From positions 86,254-150,253 of the forward strand of contig NZ_JAELTI010000002.1 of assembly GCF_016428755.1 (NCBI RefSeq): a stretch of 64,000 nucleotides of DNA, given 5' to 3'. Positions within the stretch are counted from its first letter, which is position 1, and the number at the start of each line of letters is the position of its first letter. The notes under the pieces were generated by a model, which was not told where the DNA came from, made no database searches, and saw nothing but the letters and a program-made list of their open reading frames with translations. Both the position numbers and the translations under genes were made by a program. Below, one piece after another: positions 1-8,102 of the stretch. The DNA is from Allobosea sp. ASV33 (GTDB lineage Bacteria; Pseudomonadota; Alphaproteobacteria; Rhizobiales; Beijerinckiaceae).

Positions 1-2
1 CG

Positions 3-527
3 CGACAGGCCGACCTGGTGCAGCTCGAGCAGATCGCCAGCGGCTACCCTTCCCGGGAGCGCTTCCTAACCGAGCTCACGCTCGATCCCCCCGATGCGAC
101 AAGCGACCAGGCCGGGGTACCGCATCTCGACGAAGACTACCTGATCCTGTCGACAATCCATTCCGCCAAAGGCCAGGAATGGAAGTCGGTCTTCGTCATG
201 AACACCGTCGACGGCTGCCTTCCCATTGACCTTGGGACTGGATCGAGGGACGAGATCGAGGAGGAACGGCGCCTGCTCTATGTCGCGATGACGCGGGCGA
301 AGGACGACCTTCACCTGATCGTGCCGCAACGCTTTTTCACGTCCGGCCAGTCCGGAACCGGTGACCGCCACGTTTACGCCAACCGCACGAGGTTCATCCC
401 GAATGGCTTGCTCGGTCATTTCGAGCGGATCGCCTGGCCGATCGCCTCAGGGACGGAAACCGGCCGGACGCCGAGCGGTGCCCCGAAGGTCGACGTTCGA
501 GCCAAGATGCGCGGCATGTGGAGATGA
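3..527 (+). CDS. UvrD/PcrA-type DNA helicase, C-terminal fragment (runs off left edge)
   Basis: This is the 3' end of a superfamily 1 DNA helicase, an ATP-driven 3'-5' translocase used in DNA repair or replication restart. The frame is open to the left edge, so the start is outside the window; the GTG at 18 is internal. Two C-terminal helicase motifs are clear: STIHSAKGQEW (motif V region) and EERRLLYVAMTRAK (motif VI, with the arginine that contacts ATP). About 70 residues follow motif VI without a recognisable extra domain. Whether it is UvrD, PcrA, Rep or a UvrD paralogue cannot be told from this part. The next gene lies almost 900 bp downstream. Confidence 0.9.
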   Translation, partial: RQADLVQLEQIASGYPSRERFLTELTLDPPDATSDQAGVPHLDEDYLILSTIHSAKGQEWKSVFVMNTVDGCLPIDLGTGSRDEIEEERRLLYVAMTRAKDDLHLIVPQRFFTSGQSGTGDRHVYANRTRFIPNGLLGHFERIAWPIASGTETGRTPSGAPKVDVRAKMRGMWR

Positions 528-1413
528 TCGGGGTGGCCGAGCATGGGCCTCACCAGGTTGAGATCGAAGTTCCCCCCGCCGGGTTCCAGATGAAGCTCCC
601 GCGATGGAGACATGGTTGCAGGAATGGGAAATCCGTTACCGCATCGGATCCTCGCTCGGCGCGACAGGGCAGATGCGCGTTTGCTTCACGGAGGAGAAAA
701 TCGTCCGGGCATTCCCGCATTACCACGGCAGCCGGATCGTCCCCGTCGATGAAGTTGCGGGGGCTCTTGCGGCCGATGCTGATGATGAGGCTTTCTATGA
801 CAGCTTGTCGGGCGGTTGACGGCACTGACGTGGCGATGGCCAGCCGACGTTGCGCAAAGGCAGGAAGCGTACGCTCGCTCTCGCGCCTCAGTTCCACGCT
901 CGGATGGCGTAGGTGTCCACCAGTTCGGGGTTTCCCTCTACAAATGATTGGCAAGCCTGTTTGAGGCTGAAGACTCCTTCGGGCTGTAGTTTGGGTGCTC
1001 GCCATCCAGCTTGAGGTCGGCATCGACCATGAGCACTCTCTTTTCGCCATCAAGATTCATCCGAATGATGCTCGTCGCTTTGGCGTTCTGATGAACGATC
1101 ATGGTGTTGGCCCGTTGGTGCGGCGGCTTATTCGGCACTCAAGAGTGAGGTCTTGGCGCAGGTTCCGCAACGGGTCGGGAGCGGAAGTTCGGCGGCAGGA
1201 TGAGTTTCTGCCGATGCGCGCCAGATCCAGACGCTCGTCATTCTCCAGTAAGCAGACATTGCGCGAATGGCCGATATCGACCCTTCAGCAGCATTCGCTC
1301 AGAAACAGCGAATGCTGCTCATTTGGGCGGCTCGGTCGAAACGCGGCCGAATAGCCTAGAGCTGGCCTCGACCATTCGAGGTTGCCACGCCGACGCCCTA
1401 GCAACCATAAGGA
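528..1413. other. Gene-poor stretch with weak ORFs only
   Basis: No convincing gene is present in these 886 bases. The best plus-strand frame (604-819, 71 codons, METWLQEWEIRYRIG...) reads like protein and is acidic at its end, but I do not recognise it. Minus-strand frames at 550-1053 and 938-1138 also look like remnants. The many short frames in all phases suggest decayed DNA, perhaps old mobile-element debris. The right part carries a perfect hairpin (1287-1319) and presumably the promoter of the ABC exporter that starts at 1414. Confidence 0.5.
1287..1319. repeat. Perfect 13-bp inverted repeat with 7-nt loop
   Basis: The arms AGCAGCATTCGCT and AGCGAATGCTGCT are exact reverse complements separated by CAGAAAC. 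No T-run follows on either strand, so it is not a classical intrinsic terminator. It lies about 95 bp upstream of the ABC exporter gene. It could be an operator, an RNA hairpin or one copy of a dispersed palindromic element; no second copy was noticed in the window. Confidence 0.6.
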
Positions 1414-3267
1414 ATGATGTTCAGGTTCTTCGATTCTCTCGTTGATTCGACAGCATCGCCCCCGGGCGAGCCTCCCAGCGGACTACGAAGGTTCTATTGG
1501 CATTTCGTCCGCCAGGCGAAGGGCCTGTTCGCAGCGCTGTTCATGCTCGGCTTTGCGCTTGCCGTCGTTGACGCCGTGGTGCCTTATCTGATCGGGCGCC
1601 TCGTCTCTGTCCTGTCGTCGATGCCGCGCGAGCGCGTTTTCGACGCTGCCGGCCATCTGCTTCTGATCCTGGCGGCGATCGTGCTCGTGGTGCGGCCGCT
1701 GGGCACGATCCTGTTTCGCCTGCTCGTGAACCACGCGATCGCCGTCTCTTTCACGACGCTGATTAACTGGCAGAATTACTGGCACGTCGTGCGCCAGCCG
1801 CTTGCCTTCTTTCATGACGACTTCGCCGGGCGCTTGGCCAACCGGGTCATGCAGACGGGCCGGCCCCTGCGGGATACGATCGTCTCCTTCGTTCGCGCGG
1901 TCTGGCAGATCCTCATTTTTGGCGCGACCGCGATCGGTCTTCTCGGTACGCAAGACATTCGGCTCGCCGCGCCGATGATGGCCTGGTTTCTGTTTTACGG
2001 CGCGCTCCTCGCCTACACGCTGCCGAAGGTGCAGGTCCGTTCGCGCGAGACCTCGGAGACGCGCTCGGCCATCTCCGGCAAGATCGTCGACACCTTCACC
2101 AACATGATGACCGTCAAGCTGTTCGGGCGCCGGACCGATGATGACGCCTATATGCGCGACGGCTTCCGACGCTTCCAGGCCGCTTTCGCCCGCCAGCAGC
2201 GGCTCAACACCGTCTATGTGTTCTGCCTGGTCTGCCTCAACGCGATCCTGCTGGCGGCGACGGGCGGTATCGGCGTCTGGCTGTTCTCGCTAGGACGCGT
2301 CGATGCGGGCACGCTGACGACCGCCGTTCTCCTGACAACCCAGATCATCGCCATGTCAAATTGGGTGGCGTTCGAAATCGCCGGCATCTTCGAGAATATT
2401 GGCATCGTGCAGGAAGGCATGAAGACGATCGCGCAGCCGCTAAGCCAGCTCGACAAGCCTGGCGCGCGTCCGCTCGAGGCTCCCCATGGTGAGATCCGGT
2501 TCGAGGATCTGCATTTTCACTACACGCAGCCGCACCGCGTGGTGGACGGGCTGTCCCTGACCGTCGGCGCCGGTGAAAAGATCGGTCTGGTCGGGCGCTC
2601 GGGCGCGGGCAAGTCCACGCTCGTCAATCTGCTGCTGCGCTTCTACGAACCGCAATCGGGCCGAATCCTGATCGACGGTCAGGACATCGCCGCAGTCACC
2701 GAAGAGTCATTGCGCGCCCGGATCGCATTGGTGGCTCAGGATTCCTCGCTCCTGCACCGCTCCATCGGCGAGAACATCCTCTACGCCCGCCACGACGCCG
2801 ATCAGCAGATGATGCGTGACGCCGCCCGGAAGGCGCAAGCCGACGGCTTCATCGACAAGCTGGTGGACAGCAAGGGGCGCTATGGTTTCGAAGCCTTCGT
2901 CGGCGAACGCGGCGTCAGACTCTCCGGGGGACAGCGTCAACGCATCGCCATTGCGCGGGTGATCCTGAAGGACGCCCCTATCCTCCTGCTCGACGAGGCG
3001 ACGTCATCCCTCGACTCGCAGGTCGAGGCCGCGATCCAGGATGCGCTCTCGGATCTCATGCGCGGGAAGACCGTCATCGCTATCGCGCATCGCCTGTCCA
3101 CGCTGCAACTCATGGACCGGCTTGTGGTGATGGATGGCGGGCGCATTGTTGAGCAAGGCTCCCATGCGGAATTGCTAAATCGCGGCGGGCTCTACGCCGA
3201 TCTGTGGGCGCATCAATCGGGAGGCTTTATCGTGCCCCCACGCCCGCAGGGTTCCCGCATGCCGTAA
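1414..3267 (+). CDS. MsbA-type ABC exporter (fused permease and ATPase)
   Basis: A 617-residue half-transporter that would work as a homodimer in the inner membrane, exporting lipid, drug or peptide substrates using ATP. The first ~330 residues carry the hydrophobic segments of a type I exporter domain, beginning around GLFAALFMLGFALAVVDAVV. The ATPase half shows Walker A (GRSGAGKST), the signature (RLSGGQRQR), Walker B with D-loop (ILLLDEATSSLD) and the H-loop (AHRLST). Length matches the MsbA/LmrA family. The ATG at 1414 has a purine-rich AAGGA just upstream; a second ATG follows directly. The gene stands alone, so context does not indicate the substrate. Confidence 0.93.
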   Translation: MMFRFFDSLVDSTASPPGEPPSGLRRFYWHFVRQAKGLFAALFMLGFALAVVDAVVPYLIGRLVSVLSSMPRERVFDAAGHLLLILAAIVLVVRPLGTILFRLLVNHAIAVSFTTLINWQNYWHVVRQPLAFFHDDFAGRLANRVMQTGRPLRDTIVSFVRAVWQILIFGATAIGLLGTQDIRLAAPMMAWFLFYGALLAYTLPKVQVRSRETSETRSAISGKIVDTFTNMMTVKLFGRRTDDDAYMRDGFRRFQAAFARQQRLNTVYVFCLVCLNAILLAATGGIGVWLFSLGRVDAGTLTTAVLLTTQIIAMSNWVAFEIAGIFENIGIVQEGMKTIAQPLSQLDKPGARPLEAPHGEIRFEDLHFHYTQPHRVVDGLSLTVGAGEKIGLVGRSGAGKSTLVNLLLRFYEPQSGRILIDGQDIAAVTEESLRARIALVAQDSSLLHRSIGENILYARHDADQQMMRDAARKAQADGFIDKLVDSKGRYGFEAFVGERGVRLSGGQRQRIAIARVILKDAPILLLDEATSSLDSQVEAAIQDALSDLMRGKTVIAIAHRLSTLQLMDRLVVMDGGRIVEQGSHAELLNRGGLYADLWAHQSGGFIVPPRPQGSRMP

Positions 3268-3424
3268 ACGTCCCGTCGGCGCAACTCCTGTAGGCTTGCA
3301 AGCGAGCCTGTCCGAAAGCAGACTCTCTTAGTGTGCGCATAGGGCCAACCTCGGCCGCAAAGCGAACGCGCGGCCAATGTCCGAGTTGGGTCGTGAGCGG
3401 ACGGTACAGTTCGTCATGCGGTCG

Positions 3425-4444
3425 CTAGCCGACTGTCGGCTTGTGCATCTGCACGATGACCTTGCCCTTCGCCCGCCCGGTTTCGAGATAGGCAAACGCC
3501 TGCTCGATTTCCGCGAATGGGAACACCCGGTCGACGATTGGACGAAGCCGGCCGGCATCGACGAGAGTGACCAACTCGGAAAGCTCGGCTCCGCTGGGAT
3601 GCATGAACAGGAAGCGGTAGCGCGCGCCGTGCTTTCGCGCCTTCATCCGCAGCGAAAGACTGGCGAACCAGAATAGCCCTGCCAGCATCAGGCCGCGCCC
3701 GAGGTCCTTCCGAGCGGTCTCGGGTTCCGGCGTGGCGGTGATTGAAACGACCGTGCCGCCGGGCTTCACCAGTGCGAACGATTGGTCGAGCGTCTCGCCG
3801 CCAACGAGATCGAAGACACCGTCGACATTTCGGATGCGATCTCCGAGCCGCTCGGCCGTATAGTCGATGATCGTATCGGCACCGAGCTCTTCGACAAGGG
3901 CGCGGCCACGTGGCGATACAGTCGTGACGACCTGAGCGCCGAGCCATTTGGCGATCTGGATCGCGAGGGTGCCGACCCCGCCGGCGCCTCCGGAGATGAA
4001 GACCTGGTTTCCCGGCCGCAGATGCAGCTCATCACGCAGCGCCTGCAAAGCCGTAAGCCCTGCCAGCGGAATGGCGGCGGCTGCATCGAAATCAAGGGTT
4101 TCCGGCATGGCCGCGACCACCTGTTCAGGCACGCAAGCGTATTCGGCGAAGGCTCCCATCCTGTCCTTCGGAACGCGCGCAAAAACCCGATCGCCCGGAG
4201 CGAAGCGGGAGACGGCCCCGCCACATGCCTCGACGATGCCCGCAAACTCGTTCCCGAGCACGATCGGTAGCGGGTAGCCCTGGATGACGCGCAGCTTGCC
4301 CTCGCGGGTCTTGAAGTCGACGGGGTTCAGACCTGCCGAGCATACGCGCACGAGCACGTCGCCACCCCCCGGAACCGGTTTGGGGACATTGCAGAGCTGT
4401 GCTGTCTCAGGTCCGCCATATCGTGTGAGGACAAAGGCCTTCAT
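3425..4444 (-). CDS. NADP-dependent quinone-oxidoreductase-like protein (zinc-free MDR family)
   Basis: A 339-residue cytoplasmic medium-chain dehydrogenase/reductase, probably an NADPH-dependent enone or quinone reductase. An N-terminal GroES-like domain (start MKAFVLTRYGGPETAQL) is followed by a Rossmann domain with the nucleotide-binding loop GGAGGVGTLAIQIA. The structural and catalytic zinc cysteines of alcohol dehydrogenases are absent, as expected for the quinone reductase branch. Length is normal for the family. It stands alone, convergent with the ABC exporter, and the substrate cannot be inferred. Confidence 0.9.
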   Translation of the reverse strand: MKAFVLTRYGGPETAQLCNVPKPVPGGGDVLVRVCSAGLNPVDFKTREGKLRVIQGYPLPIVLGNEFAGIVEACGGAVSRFAPGDRVFARVPKDRMGAFAEYACVPEQVVAAMPETLDFDAAAAIPLAGLTALQALRDELHLRPGNQVFISGGAGGVGTLAIQIAKWLGAQVVTTVSPRGRALVEELGADTIIDYTAERLGDRIRNVDGVFDLVGGETLDQSFALVKPGGTVVSITATPEPETARKDLGRGLMLAGLFWFASLSLRMKARKHGARYRFLFMHPSGAELSELVTLVDAGRLRPIVDRVFPFAEIEQAFAYLETGRAKGKVIVQMHKPTVG

Positions 4445-4719
4445 GTCGGCACTATGCGGCTTGTCGCGTCATCGGAAAAGCTCAGCTACAGGTGAGGGAT
4501 CACGAGGCACCATGACGGATGCCGTTCGGAGCTCTGTTCCGAGCGTCCCGCTCCGTCGCGCAGATGGTTTGCTCGAGCGCATCGTTATGTTGAAGGCGGA
4601 CATGCACGCGGCTTCGGTACTCTCGCGTATTTCCTCGAGGTTGCGAGTATCGAAGCCGAGCTTCAAGCCGACCGCATAGCCGAGGAACAAGTGACCGGGG
4701 AGCGCGTACCGGATGAATT

Positions 4720-4968
4720 ATGGCGACCGACCACGGACCGGGATTGATGGCGAAGAAGCCTGGCGAGCTGCCTGAAATCGATCTCGACGTCGTTGACGTG
4801 AGGCAGGTGGCGATAATGACCGATCCTCAGGGAGAAACGATGATCAGCCTGGAGATGGCCGGCGGCCAGGTCATGAACTTGGTCTTCACGCCCGGGTTGC
4901 TGGCCAAGCTCGAAGCCTTCCTCGCGAAGGCCAACGAGGAGCAGGCCAAGATTTCTCCCATTCAATAG
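4720..4968 (+). CDS. Small conserved-looking protein upstream of yedK
   Basis: An 82-residue soluble protein of unknown function. It has a regular beta-rich middle (VRQVAIMTDPQGETMISLEM) and an amphipathic C-terminal helix (LLAKLEAFLAKANEEQ). It ends 12 bp before the yedK-like gene on the same strand, so the two are probably co-transcribed. An alternative start is the in-frame ATG at 4747; neither has a strong ribosome-binding site. In the preceding 275 bp (4445-4719) a plus-strand frame ends with a protein-like tail but lacks a good start codon. Confidence 0.65.
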   Translation: MATDHGPGLMAKKPGELPEIDLDVVDVRQVAIMTDPQGETMISLEMAGGQVMNLVFTPGLLAKLEAFLAKANEEQAKISPIQ

Positions 4969-4980
4969 GGGCAGCACCCG

Positions 4981-5712
4981 ATGTGCGGACGTTTCAGCCA
5001 AGCCTACACCTGGGAAGAGATCGTCGCGTTCAGCCAGCCACTGACCGTGCCCGCGGATCGGCCGAACCTTCAGGCCCGCTACAACATCGCGCCGACCACC
5101 GAAATCGACATCATCGTGAAGACCGAGGCGGGGCGGGAACTTCGGAAGGCCCGATGGGGCCTGGTTCCGGCATGGTGGAAGAAGACCGTTTCGGAGGTCG
5201 GGTCGACCCATAACGCTCGCTCCGACCGAATGAGCGACAGCGCGATGTTTCGCTCGGCCTTCGTCAAGCGGCGCTGCATCATCCCGGCAAGCGCGTTCTA
5301 TGAGTGGACGGGCACGAAGGGCGAAAAGGTCCCGCACCTGATCAGCGCTGCGGATGGCGGATTGCTGGCGTTCGCAGGGCTGTGGGATCGATGGACCGAT
5401 CCGGAGACCGGGGAGGAGATCGTCTCCTGCACAATTATTACCCGGGACGCCGATAAGTGGATGTCAGCCATCCATCATCGGATGCCCGCAATGCTGCACC
5501 CCAGGGATTTCGACGCCTGGCTCGACGGCACCGGCGGGAAGGAGCTCCTCGACCAGCCTCCACCCGAGCTTCGAGAATGGGTCGTCAACAGCAGGATGAA
5601 CAACGCAAAGGTCGGCGACGACGATCCTGCCACCGAGGAGCCCGTCCCCGCCGAAAGCCCGCCAGCGAAACGTCCGCCCGAGGAACCGCCTCCCCAGGGC
5701 AGCTTATTCTAA
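4981..5712 (+). CDS. yedK: SOS response-associated peptidase, YedK/HMCES type
   Basis: A 243-residue SRAP-domain protein. The family covalently captures abasic sites in single-stranded DNA through the cysteine at position 2, forming a thiazolidine link that protects the site. The essential MCGRF start is present, which fixes the start at 4981, and a GGGGC element precedes it. Other conserved parts are NIAPTT, the NARSD segment, SAFYEW with the catalytic Glu, and HHRMPAML with the catalytic His. The C-terminal ~30 residues are a proline/glutamate-rich tail. It probably forms an operon with the small gene before it. Confidence 0.95.
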   Translation: MCGRFSQAYTWEEIVAFSQPLTVPADRPNLQARYNIAPTTEIDIIVKTEAGRELRKARWGLVPAWWKKTVSEVGSTHNARSDRMSDSAMFRSAFVKRRCIIPASAFYEWTGTKGEKVPHLISAADGGLLAFAGLWDRWTDPETGEEIVSCTIITRDADKWMSAIHHRMPAMLHPRDFDAWLDGTGGKELLDQPPPELREWVVNSRMNNAKVGDDDPATEEPVPAESPPAKRPPEEPPPQGSLF

Positions 5713-5746
5713 GCGATTGGTTCCCCCCGCTTGGGTTTCAGCAGAC

Positions 5747-7399
5747 CTATCCGAGGAAACGCTTCACGATCTCCCGCAGCAACCGGGGCAATTCATCGAA
5801 AGCGTAAGGAGTGTGCACTCGCTCGAGCCTTTGATGAAATTCCCGTCCCCACGGGCCAATGTTCACAACCGGGAAGGACAGGACATCTTCCCGCGCTGCG
5901 TCGACAAGCTCGCTGGCCGGGGTATTGGCGGCAACGGTGTCGCTATCGGCGTCGGATGGGCGATGTCCAAAAAAGCTCATGTCCGAAATTCCGGTGAAGT
6001 ACTCACGATACTTTAGCGCTCCTCCACCGACGCTCTCATGCGCGAGCCGCGCGCTTTCGATCGCGTCGGCAAAGCGGGAGGGGTTTGCCGTCCTGGAGAG
6101 GTGGGTCGAGGGATATACGAGACTGCTGAAGCCATAGACGATGGCAGGACCGGTCACGCTGGCTTCCGTAACCATGGCACCGACGATCGCACGCGTCTGA
6201 GCGAGAGGATCGTCGGAGGCGCGCCACTCGAGCTCTACATCGTTAACCCGGGCAACTGCATCGGCTCCGCCGACCTGCTCGACCCGCTTCATCAGTTCTC
6301 CGACCGTGATAAGCGACGCGGCTGCCACCGGGGCCGCCTGTGGTATTCCCAGCATCGCCGAATAGCTGTGCGCACGCTGATTGAACTGCTCGATGGCCCC
6401 AGCCGCGGCCGTTCGGACGGTTTGTTCGAAGAGACTCAGAAGCTCAGGGGCCGTCCAGTTGTGCGAGAGCCAGTTGAAAGCGATCCAGACCCGCTCGGGC
6501 GTGGTGACCTCATAGCCTCCTCGTAGGTCCTTCGCCTCCAGGCAGATCGGCGGCGGGGAGACCTCGCCCCCTGCCCTGTCGGACAGCACAGGGTTAGCCT
6601 CCACGGCCTTCGTGATCTCCGACGCGATCAGTTGTGCGCTGACACCCTCGAACGGATAGCTTGCATGGGAGGAATGGCCGACGACGAACGCGAAGGGCAA
6701 GGCCTTACCGATCGTGCCGCGATAGATCGCGCGGCCCTCTGTTCCATTTCCCTGATCGCTCGTCGCATCTAGGTTGATGCCTGCCTCGATCTCAAGTCCG
6801 AATTCGGCCGCGATGGTCGGAAGCGCATCGCGTAGGCTACGCATTCCCCGCGAGCCACGTTCCTCGTCGGGTGTCGCGATGAGGATGAGATTGCCGAGCC
6901 GGTCCGGATCGGCTGCGAAGGCTTCGAGAACGGCGATCCCGACAGCTATGCCGCTCTTCATATCGAGGAGCCCGCGACCGGGCAGGAACTCGCCGCTCCT
7001 GAAGTCCTCCAGAGCGCGACGTTCACCTGCGTTGAGCGGTCGGCTCTCCAGATCGGCAATCAACGCCGCCAGCAACTCGTCGGGCTTGAACGCCAGCGGA
7101 GCCAGTTCCCGGTAATTTTCGACCGAGACGACGTCGTAGTGCCCCGCCATGGCCAGTGCACGGGACCCTTTTCCCCGGACAATGGCCACCACGCTTCGCC
7201 TCATCGGATCGCCATGGCTATCCACCAACCGCACCTGGTCCGGATGATCTCGGAAGTACGGAATGCCGCGAAGCATTGCGGCCATTCGCTCTCCGAATTC
7301 GGCCTCGCCCGGTGAGCCGGTTTCGCTACCCCAGCCGACCAGACAGCAGGACAGCTCTCGAACTCGAGGGCCGGGATTCCAAGTCGGTCGGGATTTCAT
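5747..7399 (-). CDS. RocB-like M20 family metallopeptidase
   Basis: A 550-residue cytoplasmic M20-clan hydrolase closest in layout to RocB, a protein of Bacillus arginine/ornithine catabolism whose exact reaction is unclear. Metal-site motifs are visible: GHYDVVS (His and Asp), LLDMKSGIAVG (bridging Asp) and ATPDEERGSRG (catalytic and metal Glu pair). GHSSHASYPFEG lies in the dimerisation/lid domain. It is longer than typical M20 peptidases, as RocB is. It is divergent from the Lrp/AsnC gene at 7530 across 130 bp, an arrangement typical of a regulator controlling a neighbouring amino-acid gene. Confidence 0.85.
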   Translation of the reverse strand: MKSRPTWNPGPRVRELSCCLVGWGSETGSPGEAEFGERMAAMLRGIPYFRDHPDQVRLVDSHGDPMRRSVVAIVRGKGSRALAMAGHYDVVSVENYRELAPLAFKPDELLAALIADLESRPLNAGERRALEDFRSGEFLPGRGLLDMKSGIAVGIAVLEAFAADPDRLGNLILIATPDEERGSRGMRSLRDALPTIAAEFGLEIEAGINLDATSDQGNGTEGRAIYRGTIGKALPFAFVVGHSSHASYPFEGVSAQLIASEITKAVEANPVLSDRAGGEVSPPPICLEAKDLRGGYEVTTPERVWIAFNWLSHNWTAPELLSLFEQTVRTAAAGAIEQFNQRAHSYSAMLGIPQAAPVAAASLITVGELMKRVEQVGGADAVARVNDVELEWRASDDPLAQTRAIVGAMVTEASVTGPAIVYGFSSLVYPSTHLSRTANPSRFADAIESARLAHESVGGGALKYREYFTGISDMSFFGHRPSDADSDTVAANTPASELVDAAREDVLSFPVVNIGPWGREFHQRLERVHTPYAFDELPRLLREIVKRFLG

Positions 7400-7529
7400 C
7401 AGACGCTCCGCGAGTGCAGCCAGGCGGCAACATATCCGAGCACATGGAGAGCAGAAACGTTGCCCAAGCTCACAATCGATGATGGATTGCCCATACTGTC
7501 AGAAAGACTGACGGAATCGGCAGAGTCTT

Positions 7530-7946
7530 ATGGATGATCTCGACCATCGCCTGATCGCAGAGCTGCGTATCAACGCGCGAGCAACGGTCCCCACGTTGGC
7601 GAAGCTCCTGGGCGTTGCGCGGGGCACTGTCCAAACCCGTATGGATCGACTGATCGCGAACGGAGTTATCGCCGGCTTCACCGTTCGATTGAAAGACCAC
7701 GACGCGACCAACCGAATCCGCGGCATCATGATGATCGAACTGGAGGGGCGGAACGTGAAAGGCGTCGTGGCGAGCTTGAGAAAGAACCCGGGTTTCGCCG
7801 CGCTTCACACCACGAACGGACTTTGGGACCTGATCGCGGAAATCGACGTCCCCAGCATGGCCGAGTTCAACCGGCTCCTCACCGGCATCCGGATCATGGA
7901 AGGTATATCGAAATCCGAAACACACCTCTTGCTCGGCCCAGCGTGA
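7530..7946 (+). CDS. Lrp/AsnC family transcriptional regulator
   Basis: A 138-residue DNA-binding regulator that usually senses an amino acid. The N-terminal helix-turn-helix (LDHRLIAELRINARATVPTLAKLLG, then VARGTVQTRMDRL) is followed by the alpha/beta RAM ligand domain ending in GISKSETHLLL. Slightly shorter than typical Lrp (about 150-165). It is divergent from the rocB-like gene and probably controls both from the shared 130-bp region 7400-7529, likely with arginine or a related amino acid as ligand (inference). Nothing notable lies in the 156 bp after it. Confidence 0.92.
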   Translation: MDDLDHRLIAELRINARATVPTLAKLLGVARGTVQTRMDRLIANGVIAGFTVRLKDHDATNRIRGIMMIELEGRNVKGVVASLRKNPGFAALHTTNGLWDLIAEIDVPSMAEFNRLLTGIRIMEGISKSETHLLLGPA

Positions 7947-8102
7947 TCGGTTGGCAGCCCGGATTGTCATCACATATGGCTGGCTTGATCGCAGCAAAAC
8001 TGAGACAACAATGAACGCGGCTAGAACCTGAGCCAATCTTGGATCAGCACAGCGCGAAAGCCTGCCGCCCTCGGCGAGCGACGCAATGGGCTAATCCGGA
8101 CA

